64,000 nucleotides of DNA, from NCBI GenBank assembly GCA_016197205.1, contig JACPWG010000034.1, positions 62,001-126,000 of the forward strand, in the 5' to 3' direction. Position numbers and translations under genes: made by a program. Shown in pieces: positions 1-7,908 of this stretch (within the stretch, counting starts at the first letter, position 1; each line of letters opens with the position of its first letter). Below the pieces are notes generated by a model, which ran no database searches, had not been told where the DNA came from, and was given only the letters and a program-made list of their open reading frames with translations. The stretch is from Planctomycetota bacterium (lineage in GTDB: Bacteria; Planctomycetota; MHYJ01; WSZJ01; JACPWG01).

Positions 1-1
1 G

Positions 2-802
2 TTGAGACAGATGGCTTCCTCGGCCCTCGTCGACGTGGCCATCGAACAGCTCGGCGCCCCGGACGCGGACCGGCGCGAAACCGCGCGGCAGATCCTGACC
101 GCCTTGGGGCAACCGGTAGTCGTGCGCCTCCTGTCCTACCTGAAGCGCACCCCGGACGCGAGCGCCCGCCGCAGCGCGGCCCACGCGCTGAAAGCGCTCG
201 GCGCGGCTGCGGAGGCCGACGTGCAGCGAGAAGTGCATCCGCTCGGCGCACCGGTCGAGCTCGCGCGCCTGCTCGGCGTGCTGGACCTGATCCTGGCGGA
301 CCCCGGGCCGCAAATCCACGCCGCCTTCCATCACGCGGACGAGGCCGTGCGACGGGAGGCCGCGGAGCTGCTCCGGCGCATCGACCGCACGACCGCCGTA
401 CGCGCGCTCTCCTCCGCGCTTCGCGGAGAGGACCTGGTGGCCCTCCTCTACGCGGTGCAGGTCGTCGGCGACCAGCGCTTCGTAGAGCTGGCCTCGACGG
501 TCGCGCAGGTGCTGCAGGCGGCGAAGGACGCACGCGTGCAGCGGGAATGCTGCGTGGCGCTCGGCAAGCTCGGGGACCAGACCACCGTTCCGGTCCTTGC
601 CGGCCTGGTCGCGAAGACCGCGAAACTCGGTATGTTCGGCGGGGTCCCCGAGGACGTGCGCAAGGCGGCGGTCTTCGCCCTGGGCGGCTTCTCGCACCCC
701 GACGCGCGGGCCGCGCTGAAAAAGGCCATCCACGACCCCAGTGCCGACGTACGGAGCGCGGCGAAGCTCGTCTACCGCGAAGAGGCGGAGCCGCCGAAGT
801 AG
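2..802 (+). CDS. HEAT-repeat protein, 5' end outside the window
   Basis: The frame is open to the left edge, so the visible 266 residues are probably the C-terminal part of a longer protein; the TTG at the edge is unlikely to be the true start. The protein is all-helical, with repeated units of the type 'vRreAaelLrri' and 'vRkaAvfALGgf', each roughly 30-35 residues, typical of HEAT / PBS-lyase-like repeats. Such repeats form a curved solenoid used as a protein-binding scaffold. There is no catalytic motif and no membrane segment in the visible part. The specific role cannot be told. The stop is followed closely by a 44-bp tandem repeat. Confidence 0.75.
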   Translation: MRQMASSALVDVAIEQLGAPDADRRETARQILTALGQPVVVRLLSYLKRTPDASARRSAAHALKALGAAAEADVQREVHPLGAPVELARLLGVLDLILADPGPQIHAAFHHADEAVRREAAELLRRIDRTTAVRALSSALRGEDLVALLYAVQVVGDQRFVELASTVAQVLQAAKDARVQRECCVALGKLGDQTTVPVLAGLVAKTAKLGMFGGVPEDVRKAAVFALGGFSHPDARAALKKAIHDPSADVRSAAKLVYREEAEPPK

Positions 803-816
803 GGCTAGCCGAAAAG

Positions 817-1036
817 ACGACGGGGGACGAGCCACCGAAGACGCTGAAGACGCCGAATGGACGACGGGGGACGAGCCACCGAAAACGCCGAAGACGCCGA
901 ATGGACGACGGGGGACGAGCCACCGAAAACGCCGAAGACGCCGAAGACACGACGGGGCACGAGCCACCGAAAACGCCGAAGACGCCGAAGACGCGACCGG
1001 GCACGAGCCACCGAAGACGCCGAAAAGACCACCGAA
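817..1036. repeat. Tandem repeat, 5 copies of a 44-bp unit
   Basis: Units start at 817, 861, 905, 949 and 993, so the period is exactly 44 bp. The common core is GACGAGCCACCGAAAACGCC followed by GAAGACGCCGAA. Because 44 is not a multiple of three, any open frame across it changes reading from unit to unit, and the open frames seen here are not believable genes. The last unit runs into a separate palindromic element at 1034-1058. The rest of the gap, 1059-1243, shows nothing recognisable apart from a Shine-Dalgarno-like AGGAGG at 1224. Confidence 0.9.
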
Positions 1037-1058
1037 CCGCGACCGTGCGGGAGCGGTC
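1034..1058 (+). repeat. Dispersed 25-bp palindromic element, copy 1
   Basis: A 25-bp sequence starting GAACCGCGACCGT and ending GGGAGCGGTC, with terminal inverted repeats ACCGC and GCGGT. Copies of the same length lie at 40273-40297 (same strand) and 38052-38076 (opposite strand), always between genes. Confidence 0.8.
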
Positions 1059-1243
1059 TGGGGGTGTCCTCCGACGCCCTGGCGTTCATTCCCGCTTTCT
1101 CGTGCGCGACCGCCCGGGCGGCAGTTCGCAAGAGGCATGTGACTCGTGGGAATCCTGCACGGTAGCTCCGAGGGCGGGAGGACGGCTTCGCGCCGGCAGT
1201 GGATCCCCGACGTCGTGGTTGTCAGGAGGGCCCGCAAGCCATA

Positions 1244-4200
1244 ATGGACAACCCTCCGCGCACGCCAGGGCAGGCCCCGCCGACGAGGGACCATCCCCCG
1301 TCGGAGCCCGCTCGACCTGAAGTTCCGCAGTCCGCGAACGCGAGCAGCGAGAAGGCTCCCCATCCCTCGGACCCGCCCGCGCCCGCCGCCGCCACGGAGG
1401 CCGCGCCAGGGCCGGGCGCTTCGCGCGCCGGCGCCAACGACGCCCTCACGATCCCAGCCTCCCATCCCCCCCCCGCGCCCGACCCGGGCGCCCCTGCAAG
1501 CCCAAGGGGCGGCGGCACGGGCGTGCGCAGGTCGGGGGGCGCGGGCGCCGCCGCGGTCGCGGCCTCGCCGGTCGCGGCCCTTCCCCTGCCGGAGCGTTTC
1601 GGCAACTATGAGCTCCTCGAGGAGCTGGCTCGCGGCGGGATGGGCGTGGTCTACCGCGCGAGACAGCTCGGGCTCGACCGTACGGTCGCTCTCAAAGTCG
1701 TCCTCGAAGGGGCCTTTGCTTCCGCGGACCAGCTCGAGCGTTTCCACCGGGAGGCGCGGGCGACCGCGCGTCTCACGCATCCCGCGATCGTCCCCCTCCA
1801 TGAGATCGGCGCCGTGGACGGCCGGCCCTTCTTCACGATGGAGTTCGTCGAGGGCCTGCCGCTCGACGCCTACGTAAAAAAAAGAGAGCCCTCCCCGCGC
1901 GCGCTCCTCGACCTGCTCCGGCAGGTGGTCGAAGCGGTCGCGTACGCGCACAGCCAGGGGGTGGTCCACCGCGACCTCAAGCCGGGCAACATCCTGATCG
2001 ACACGGGAGGACGGCCGCATCTGCTCGACTTCGGGCTGGCCAAGGACCTGCGCGAGGCGGGGTCTCGGACGCGCAGCGGCCAGGCCTTCGGCACCCCCGC
2101 CTACATGCCGCCGGAACAGGCCGCCGGTCGCGTGCACGAGGTCGACGAGCGAAGCGACGTCTACTCCCTCGGCGCGATCCTCTTCCACGCGTTCACCGGG
2201 CGCCCGCCGTTCTCGGGAGACAGCGCGGCCGGCGTCCTGCACCGGGTGATCTCCGAGGAGCCGCCGCTGCCGCGCAGCCTGGTCCCGGGCCTCCACAAGG
2301 ACGTCGAGGTGATCATCCGGAAGGCGATGGCGAAGGAGCGACGGGATCGCTACGAGGGGGCGGCGGCGCTTGCCGACGACCTGGCCCGCTTTCTCGATGG
2401 ACGCGCCATCCGGGCGCGCTCGCCGGGCCTTCTCGAACGCGCCTGGCGCCGCGTACAGCGCAGTCGCCGCGCGGTGGCGGCGTACGCGGCGGTCCTGCTC
2501 GTCGCCGCGGGCCTGGCGGCGCACGGGGCGCGCGCCTTGCGGAGGGAGGGGGAGGTCGCGCGCCTCGAACAGCTTGCGGCGCTGCGCCTGCACGAGGCCC
2601 TCGAGGCGCCGCCGGACCGGCTGGCCCGACCCGACTGGGCCCGTAGGCTCCGGACCGCACGCGAGGAGTTGGACGAGGTGCTGGACCTCGCTCCGGGGCG
2701 GCCCTCCGCGCTGCGGGAGCGCGCTGCCGCGCGGGAGGCCCTCGGCGACGTCGCGGGGGCGGCCCAGGACCTGCGGGCCGCGGGCGCGCTCGACCCTCGC
2801 CAACCGGCGGCTGCCTATGCGTACGCCCTCCTGCTCCTCCGCGGGGGCGACCCCGCCTGCGTCGCGGAGTCTCGCCGCCTGTTCGGACGCCTGGCCGCGG
2901 GCGAGGGCGTGCTCTCCGCTTCCGCGCGCGCCTGGCTCGCGCTCGCCGACGAGGATCCGGTCGCCGCGGTCGACGGCGCGAGGGCCGCGCTCCAGTCGGC
3001 GCCGCGCGCGCCCGAGGCCTATCGCGTGCTTGCGGCGGCGTACCTGCAGGCGCCGCATCTCTTCAGCCTCCCCCGCGCCCTCGAAGAGCTGGCGCAGGCG
3101 GCCAGGGTACTGCCCGGCGAGGGGGAGCTGTACGCGGCTCGCGCGCGCCTGGCCCTGCGCGCGGGACGCCCGCGGGACGCGCTCGCCGACTTGCGGCGAG
3201 CCGAGGAGAGGCCCTCCCGCATCGACTCCGAGGGGGTCGCCGTCGCCGCCCTCCTCCACATCCAGGATTTCGCGGGGGCGGAGCGTCGTCTCGAAACGGC
3301 GCTGGGCCGCCGGCCGCAGGACCCGGAGCTGCTCGGCTTCCGCGCGCGCATCTTCGAGGCCCAGGGCCGGACGACGGAGGCCTGGCAAGTCGTCGGAGGG
3401 CTCGCCGCCGCCGGGCGCGGCGGTTCCGTCGCGGAGGCGATCCGGTTGGTGTTGGAATTTCGTGGCGACGGGTCCGCCTGGGCGCCGCGCCTCCGGCAGG
3501 GCCTCGCCGTCTGCCCGGAGGCCTTCGCCACGCTGAACGAGGGGCTGGACCTGCTGGAGGCCGGCCTGGAACTCCGCGAGCTGCCGCGCGCGGAGCGGAT
3601 CCTCGCCCGGCTTCGGGAGCGTTTTCCGCGCCGGCCGGAACCGTTGCTCCGGCAGCTCCTGTTCGATGCGGCGGGCCAGCGGAACGCAACCGGTCGGAAG
3701 AGCCTCGACGAGGCGATCCGTCGGGCGCCGGAGTGGTCGGAGCCGTACGCCGCGCGGGCGCAGGCGAACATGGCCATCCTGCAGATCCCGCAGGCGATCA
3801 AGGACCTGGACCGCGCGGTCGAGCTGTCCCCCGGCGACGGGCAGAGCCGGATGAGGCGGGGATGGCTACGCCTCTTCCTCGGGAACAAGCTCGGTGGCGT
3901 GGCGGACTTCGTGGAGCTTGCCCAGCTCCTGAACTACGAGCAGATGGAGCAGGCCGCCGGCTTCGTGCGAGAGGGTCGGGGACGAGGCGGCGGCGGGCCG
4001 AGCATCCCGAGGCAGCTCCTTTTGCCCAACCTGATGGTCGAGGTCGCCGAGGGCCTGCGCAAGCGGGGGGACGAACTGCGCGCGGCGAGCGACCCGGCGG
4101 CGGCGCGGAAGGCCTACGCGCTGGCGCTTGCGATTCAACCGAAGCGCATCGAGTTGCGGGTCGAAATGGCCCGGACCTACGCCTTGCAGGAGGACGGCGC

Positions 4201-4387
4201 GGCCGCCATCGAGTTCCTCGAACACGCCGAACGCGAAGGATACCGGGACGCGGAAGCGCTCCTGCACATCCCGGAGTTCTCGTCGCTCGCCCCGATCGGG
4301 CGCTTCCAGGAACTCCTGCGGCGCCTGCGGGGCGAGTCAGGGGCCCTCGAAGCAGGGCGCGGGGAAGGAGCGGCGCCGCCGAAGTAG
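1244..4387 (+). CDS. Transmembrane Ser/Thr protein kinase with TPR tail
   Basis: A receptor-type Hanks kinase of 1047 residues. Residues 1-118 are a Pro/Ala-rich disordered leader. The kinase domain starts near 119 (glycine loop GGMGVVY, VALKVV lysine), has the catalytic HRDLKPGN at 242-249 and DFG at 262-264, so it should be active. One transmembrane helix lies near 410-430. The remaining about 600 residues are degenerate TPR-like helical pairs and would be extracytoplasmic. The ATG at 1244 was chosen over the upstream GTG at 1199 because AGGAGG lies in front of it, although the spacing is somewhat long. An A8 run at 1876-1883 encodes a Lys-Lys pair. Signal and substrates are unknown. Confidence 0.9.
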   Translation: MDNPPRTPGQAPPTRDHPPSEPARPEVPQSANASSEKAPHPSDPPAPAAATEAAPGPGASRAGANDALTIPASHPPPAPDPGAPASPRGGGTGVRRSGGAGAAAVAASPVAALPLPERFGNYELLEELARGGMGVVYRARQLGLDRTVALKVVLEGAFASADQLERFHREARATARLTHPAIVPLHEIGAVDGRPFFTMEFVEGLPLDAYVKKREPSPRALLDLLRQVVEAVAYAHSQGVVHRDLKPGNILIDTGGRPHLLDFGLAKDLREAGSRTRSGQAFGTPAYMPPEQAAGRVHEVDERSDVYSLGAILFHAFTGRPPFSGDSAAGVLHRVISEEPPLPRSLVPGLHKDVEVIIRKAMAKERRDRYEGAAALADDLARFLDGRAIRARSPGLLERAWRRVQRSRRAVAAYAAVLLVAAGLAAHGARALRREGEVARLEQLAALRLHEALEAPPDRLARPDWARRLRTAREELDEVLDLAPGRPSALRERAAAREALGDVAGAAQDLRAAGALDPRQPAAAYAYALLLLRGGDPACVAESRRLFGRLAAGEGVLSASARAWLALADEDPVAAVDGARAALQSAPRAPEAYRVLAAAYLQAPHLFSLPRALEELAQAARVLPGEGELYAARARLALRAGRPRDALADLRRAEERPSRIDSEGVAVAALLHIQDFAGAERRLETALGRRPQDPELLGFRARIFEAQGRTTEAWQVVGGLAAAGRGGSVAEAIRLVLEFRGDGSAWAPRLRQGLAVCPEAFATLNEGLDLLEAGLELRELPRAERILARLRERFPRRPEPLLRQLLFDAAGQRNATGRKSLDEAIRRAPEWSEPYAARAQANMAILQIPQAIKDLDRAVELSPGDGQSRMRRGWLRLFLGNKLGGVADFVELAQLLNYEQMEQAAGFVREGRGRGGGGPSIPRQLLLPNLMVEVAEGLRKRGDELRAASDPAAARKAYALALAIQPKRIELRVEMARTYALQEDGAAAIEFLEHAEREGYRDAEALLHIPEFSSLAPIGRFQELLRRLRGESGALEAGRGEGAAPPK

Positions 4388-4393
4388 TCGCGC

Positions 4394-4480
4394 TCAGGCA
4401 GGGCCACCGAGGACAGGCACGAGCCACAAAAAAAGAACAAGCCACCGAAACCGCCGAAAGCGCGGAAGACCCCGGCCAAC
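4394..4480. repeat. Degenerate copies of the GCCACCGAA repeat
   Basis: Downstream of the kinase the motifs GGGCCACCGAGGACAGGCAC, GAGCCACAAAAAAAG and GCCACCGAAACCGCCGAAAG follow each other. They are diverged relatives of the 44-bp unit at 817-1036, and again sit just after the stop codon of a plus-strand gene. Nothing else is seen in the 160-bp gap. Confidence 0.6.
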
Positions 4481-4548
4481 CGCCCGTGAAATGCGGCGTC
4501 TTCGCCGGCCCGGCCGGTCGAGAGCGGCGGCGCCCGGCTCCTGACCCG

Positions 4549-5892
4549 TCAGCGGTTCGCCTCCTCGATCATGCTCGCGGCTTCCGTCTTCAGGTCCGGG
4601 TCGTGCTCGACCACCCACTGGGCCTGCTTGAGCCCTTCGGCCTTTCTCCCGGAGTCCAGCAGGCAGCCGGCCAACGTCAGGTGCGTGGGCCCGTAGTTCG
4701 GATCCAAAGAGAGTTGCCGCTCCAGCAAGGCGATCGCCTGCGGCAGCTTCGCCTCATCCTCCGCGTACAGCGCCGCCAGGTTGTCTACGATGGGGGAGGT
4801 GTCCGGCGACGCTTTCGAGGCCCGGGTCAGCCATTCGTCAACGAGCGTCCACTTTTTCAACCTCCAGGCCACGGACACGCCGAGGGCGAGCGTGCCCGCG
4901 TCGGTCGGCCGCTCGGCGATCGCCTCGGCATGGAGCGTGAACGCGCGTTCGTCGTCGCCCGCATCTTCGGCGGCGAGGGCGGCCAGGGTCTTCTCGGAGA
5001 AGTGCTCGCGCACGGCGGCTTCCACGTCCTCGGAGCCGGCGATGAGCGGGAAGGGCGGGATGCACCGGCGATTCGCGGAGAGCGCGGAGAACCTGGCCGC
5101 GAGCGCTTCGACCTCGGGTTCGCAGAGCTTCTTCGTGACGTCGGTGAAGGGAACGACGCACTGGGTGTTCAGGACGGCGGCGGGCTCCGGAAAAAGCTGG
5201 ATCGGGCGCAAGGGCGCCGCGAGGCTCCACACGCACCTGCCATGCAGGACGAGCCATTCCCCCCAGAAAGCCCCCAGGGCATAGTAGAGCAAGGGGTCCC
5301 GCGGAACGGTCGAATTCTCGCAGGCGGCCGAGTAGCTCTTTTTTTCGGTCGGGTCCAGGTCCCTGCGGAGATCGTTCCCCAGGAAGAAGGGACGCAAGGA
5401 GGGATCGATGAGGTGGGCGTTTGAAAAGCGGTCGAGCTGGTCCGCCGCACCGCCGGCGAGGTCCAGCTTGAAGCTGAAGACGTCCAGGGCGGCGCCCTCG
5501 AGCGCGGCCGCGGCGCGCTGGAGGCTCTTGCGGTCCGTAGGGAACTCCTTCGCGGCCCTGGAAAGCTCGGTGCGCCGCGCCAGCTCCGCAAGGAGGCGCT
5601 CCAGCTCGGCCGTGGGCTTCGCGTCGAACGCGTGCGACGGCCGGTAGTAGGCCTCCATCGGATCCGCCGCCGCCGCCGGGGCGGGCGTGAGTTCGTCCGT
5701 GGGCGTCGCGGCGGGCACGGGCTTCCGCGCCGGCGCCGCTTTCGGCTTTCCGCGCGCGGTCCGGCGAGGGGCGGACTTCGCCGGGCGGGTGTGCGCCTCA
5801 CGCGCGACCTTGAACGCGATCGAAAAGACCAGGTAGCCCATGCCGGAAAGAACCAGGAGAAGCAGCGCGCAGATGAGCAGGATTCGACCCAT
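4549..5892 (-). CDS. Membrane-anchored TPR protein
   Basis: A 447-residue protein. Residues 4-28 form one hydrophobic helix (LLICALLLLVLSGMGYLVF), followed by a Lys/Arg/Pro/Ala-rich linker to about residue 75 and then a helical region. TPR-like helices are clearest in the last 130 residues (for example ALYAEDEAKLPQAIALLERQ). No catalytic motif was found. The start ATG is preceded by GAGGGGGGATCATC, a good ribosome binding site. It is divergently transcribed from the radical SAM gene and has its own promoter-like sequence at 5946-5975. It is probably an envelope scaffold protein; this is an inference from architecture only. Confidence 0.8.
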   Translation of the reverse strand: MGRILLICALLLLVLSGMGYLVFSIAFKVAREAHTRPAKSAPRRTARGKPKAAPARKPVPAATPTDELTPAPAAAADPMEAYYRPSHAFDAKPTAELERLLAELARRTELSRAAKEFPTDRKSLQRAAAALEGAALDVFSFKLDLAGGAADQLDRFSNAHLIDPSLRPFFLGNDLRRDLDPTEKKSYSAACENSTVPRDPLLYYALGAFWGEWLVLHGRCVWSLAAPLRPIQLFPEPAAVLNTQCVVPFTDVTKKLCEPEVEALAARFSALSANRRCIPPFPLIAGSEDVEAAVREHFSEKTLAALAAEDAGDDERAFTLHAEAIAERPTDAGTLALGVSVAWRLKKWTLVDEWLTRASKASPDTSPIVDNLAALYAEDEAKLPQAIALLERQLSLDPNYGPTHLTLAGCLLDSGRKAEGLKQAQWVVEHDPDLKTEAASMIEEANR

Positions 5893-5945
5893 GATGATCC
5901 CCCCTCGAGTGCGAGTTCAGGGCATCCAGCCGCGGCTCGGCTGAA

Positions 5946-5975
5946 ATTGTAATCCGCCGGCCGCGGTGCTTGCAA
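5946..5975 (-). promoter_or_regulatory. Sigma70-like promoter for the TPR protein
   Basis: On the minus strand TTGCAA (5970-5975) and TACAAT (5946-5951) are separated by 18 bp. This lies about 55 bp upstream of the ATG at 5892. Confidence 0.5.
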
Positions 5976-6010
5976 AAGAAACCGTGCCGCGCCGCGCGCG
6001 AGCCCACGGC

Positions 6011-6040
6011 TTGCTTCCGCGGCCGGGCCGGGCGTATAAT
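6011..6040 (+). promoter_or_regulatory. Sigma70-like promoter for the radical SAM gene
   Basis: TTGCTT at 6011-6016 and a perfect TATAAT at 6035-6040 are separated by 18 bp, 49 bp upstream of the ATG at 6089. Together with the minus-strand promoter it makes a compact divergent promoter region. Confidence 0.6.
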
Positions 6041-6088
6041 TGCCCTTGCAAGCCGCGGTAGGATCCCCCCCCACTCGAGGGCACGTCC

Positions 6089-7255
6089 ATGGCCACGCCC
6101 ACCACTCTCGGCGCCCTACTCGCCCAGCGCACGAAAGAGGGCGTACTCTACGAGAAGCTCGAGAACCGCAAGGTCCGCTGCTTCGCCTGCGGCCACCGCT
6201 GCCTCGTCTCGGAGGGGCGGGAGGGGATCTGCAAGGTCCGCTTCAACGAAAACGGCGTGCTTCGCGTGCCCACGGGCTACGTGGGCGCCTTGCAGTGCGA
6301 TCCCATCGAAAAGAAGCCGTTCTTTCACGCCTTTCCCGGCGAGGACGCGCTTTCGTTCGGGATGCTCGGCTGCGACCTCCACTGCGCCTACTGCCAGAAC
6401 TGGTTCACGTCGCAGGCGCTCCGGGACCCCGCGTCGATCGCGCCGCCGGAGGATGTGACCCCGGAGTCGCTCGTCCGAATCGCCGTCGAGCGCGGCGCGC
6501 CCGTCGTGGCGAGCACGTACAACGAACCGCTGATCACCAGCGAGTGGGCGGTCGACGTCTTCCGCGCCGCGCGCGCGAGCGGCCTGCGCTGCGCCTACAT
6601 CTCGAACGGCAACGGCACGCCGCAGGTCCTCGAGTACCTCCGCCCCTGGGTGGATCTCTACAAGGTGGACCTCAAGGGCTTCGACGACAAGGGCTATCGC
6701 AGGCTCGGCGGGGTCCTGCAAAACGTTCTGGAGACGATCCGCTCGCTCGTACGGATGGGCTTCTGGACCGAGATCGTGACGCTCGTCGTCCCGGGCTTCA
6801 ACGACTCCGACGACGAGCTGAAGGCCCTCGCGGATTTCCTCGTGGGGGTTTCACCCGACCTGCCCTGGCACATCACCGCCTTCCACCCGGACTACAAAAT
6901 GACGGACCGGGACGCCACGCGCGCGGAGCGGCTGGTGCGAGCGGCGGAGATGGGGGAGCGGGCGGGCCTGCGGTACGTCTACGCGGGCAACGCGCCGGGC
7001 CAGGTCGGCGAGTTTGAGCACACACGCTGCCCGGGTTGTCGCAAGGCCGTGGTGCGTCGATACGGCTACCGCGTGCTCTCGAACAACCTGACGCGGGCGG
7101 GCGCCTGCGACGGCTGCGGCGCGCGCGTGGCCGGCTACTGGTGGGGGGAAGGCGCGAAGCCGCCGCACCCAGGGGGGAATCCGACGCGCATGCCGGAGCG
7201 GGTGGCGATCCCGCCCGGGCCGCTGGACGCGGGTGCGCCACGGCCCGAGTCGTAG
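6089..7255 (+). CDS. amrS: AmmeMemoRadiSam system radical SAM enzyme
   Basis: A 388-residue radical SAM protein. The 4Fe-4S motif CDLHCAYC is at Cys95, Cys99 and Cys102. It is preceded by the family's N-terminal Cys cluster (Cys31, Cys34, Cys38, Cys48) in the context CFACGHRC and GICKVRFNENG, and by PIEKKPFFHAFPG. These match the radical SAM partner of the AMMECR1/MEMO1 system, whose chemistry is still poorly defined. An extra zinc-ribbon-like tail holds Cys314, Cys317, Cys340 and Cys343, followed by a Pro-rich end. The two usual partners (AMMECR1-like and MEMO1-like) are not encoded nearby. The ATG has a weak ribosome binding site but matches the family's start. Confidence 0.9.
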   Translation: MATPTTLGALLAQRTKEGVLYEKLENRKVRCFACGHRCLVSEGREGICKVRFNENGVLRVPTGYVGALQCDPIEKKPFFHAFPGEDALSFGMLGCDLHCAYCQNWFTSQALRDPASIAPPEDVTPESLVRIAVERGAPVVASTYNEPLITSEWAVDVFRAARASGLRCAYISNGNGTPQVLEYLRPWVDLYKVDLKGFDDKGYRRLGGVLQNVLETIRSLVRMGFWTEIVTLVVPGFNDSDDELKALADFLVGVSPDLPWHITAFHPDYKMTDRDATRAERLVRAAEMGERAGLRYVYAGNAPGQVGEFEHTRCPGCRKAVVRRYGYRVLSNNLTRAGACDGCGARVAGYWWGEGAKPPHPGGNPTRMPERVAIPPGPLDAGAPRPES

Positions 7256-7265
7256 CGCGGCTCCG

Positions 7266-7330
7266 CCGGCCACGAGCCCTTGTGGTGCAGGGCTTCCGCC
7301 CTGCACCGACGGGGCGACCCGGTTGAAAAA
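7266..7330 (+). repeat. Dispersed hairpin element A, copy 1
   Basis: A perfect 10-bp stem, GGTGCAGGGC (7284-7293) and GCCCTGCACC (7298-7307), closes a TTCC loop. About 65 bp around it is similar to 53136-53197, including flanks outside the stem (GGCCAC, AGCCCTTGT before; CGGGGC after). Placed 30 bp after the amrS stop, it could also act as a terminator, but it has no T-run. Confidence 0.85.
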
Positions 7331-7605
7331 GACCGAGCCCGTTGGGTGCGGGGCCGGCAACGGGAGAAAGCGGAGAGCTGCTCCTGACGATCCGTGCGCG
7401 AGCGGGTGCAGGGCGGACACGTCCACCGGAGCGCCGCGCGCGAAGGCGGAAGCCCGGCACCACAATGTGGACTCACGATGCAGGGTCGAGTGAATGGGCA
7501 ACTTGCGGGCGGATACCCGGACGGGGCAGCCACCTTGAAAGGGCCGGCTCGCAGGCTATGCCGCGAGGGCGACCCCCCGGGCTTGACTACAAGATGTGGC
7601 GGCAT

Positions 7606-7626
7606 GGGCACGGCAGCGCCGTGCCC
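7606..7626. repeat. Dispersed hairpin element B, copy 1
   Basis: A near-perfect palindrome whose arms are GGGCACGGC and GCCGTGCCC, followed by CCTACGG. The same sequence occurs at 28661-28681 and, with one mismatch, at 50354-50374, all in gene-free intervals. Confidence 0.85.
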
Positions 7627-7908
7627 CTACGGCGAGAGCGCGAATGGTGGTAGAGGAGCATTCCGCGGGCTGGAAGCGCGCGCGCACCGCGTGACGCTGG
7701 AAATCGTTCAACTGTTCCTGGGGCCATCGACCGACCGTGCTTCGCAGGTTCCGGGGGACCCGCGTGAGGATCGGCAACAGCCAGACCTTCAACTCGTGGA
7801 TCCGCATCAGCACGGCCGGTTCGGGTCTCGCGTCCATCTCGCTCGCCTCCGCCGATTTCATCGCGGACTCGAGGGAATAGGGTAGATAGAAAGAGAGAAA
7901 AGGGAACT

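Larger units (their letters stand above)
7256..7908. other. Gene-free interval with two palindromic repeats
   Basis: No credible gene. The interval holds a hairpin element at 7266-7330 and another at 7606-7626, both shared with other intergenic sites in the window. The remaining sequence shows no family resemblance in any frame. Confidence 0.7.

Noticed and set aside
817..1036. A possible CRISPR array.
   Set aside because: The units are directly tandem without spacers, and there are no cas genes.
1199..1243. GTG at 1199 as the start of the first kinase.
   Set aside because: The ATG at 1244 has AGGAGG in front of it; the added 15 residues are not family-like.
547..1320. Open frames through the 44-bp repeat region encoding Lys/Arg/Pro-rich proteins.
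   Set aside because: The 44-bp period shifts the frame in every unit and no start has a credible ribosome binding site.
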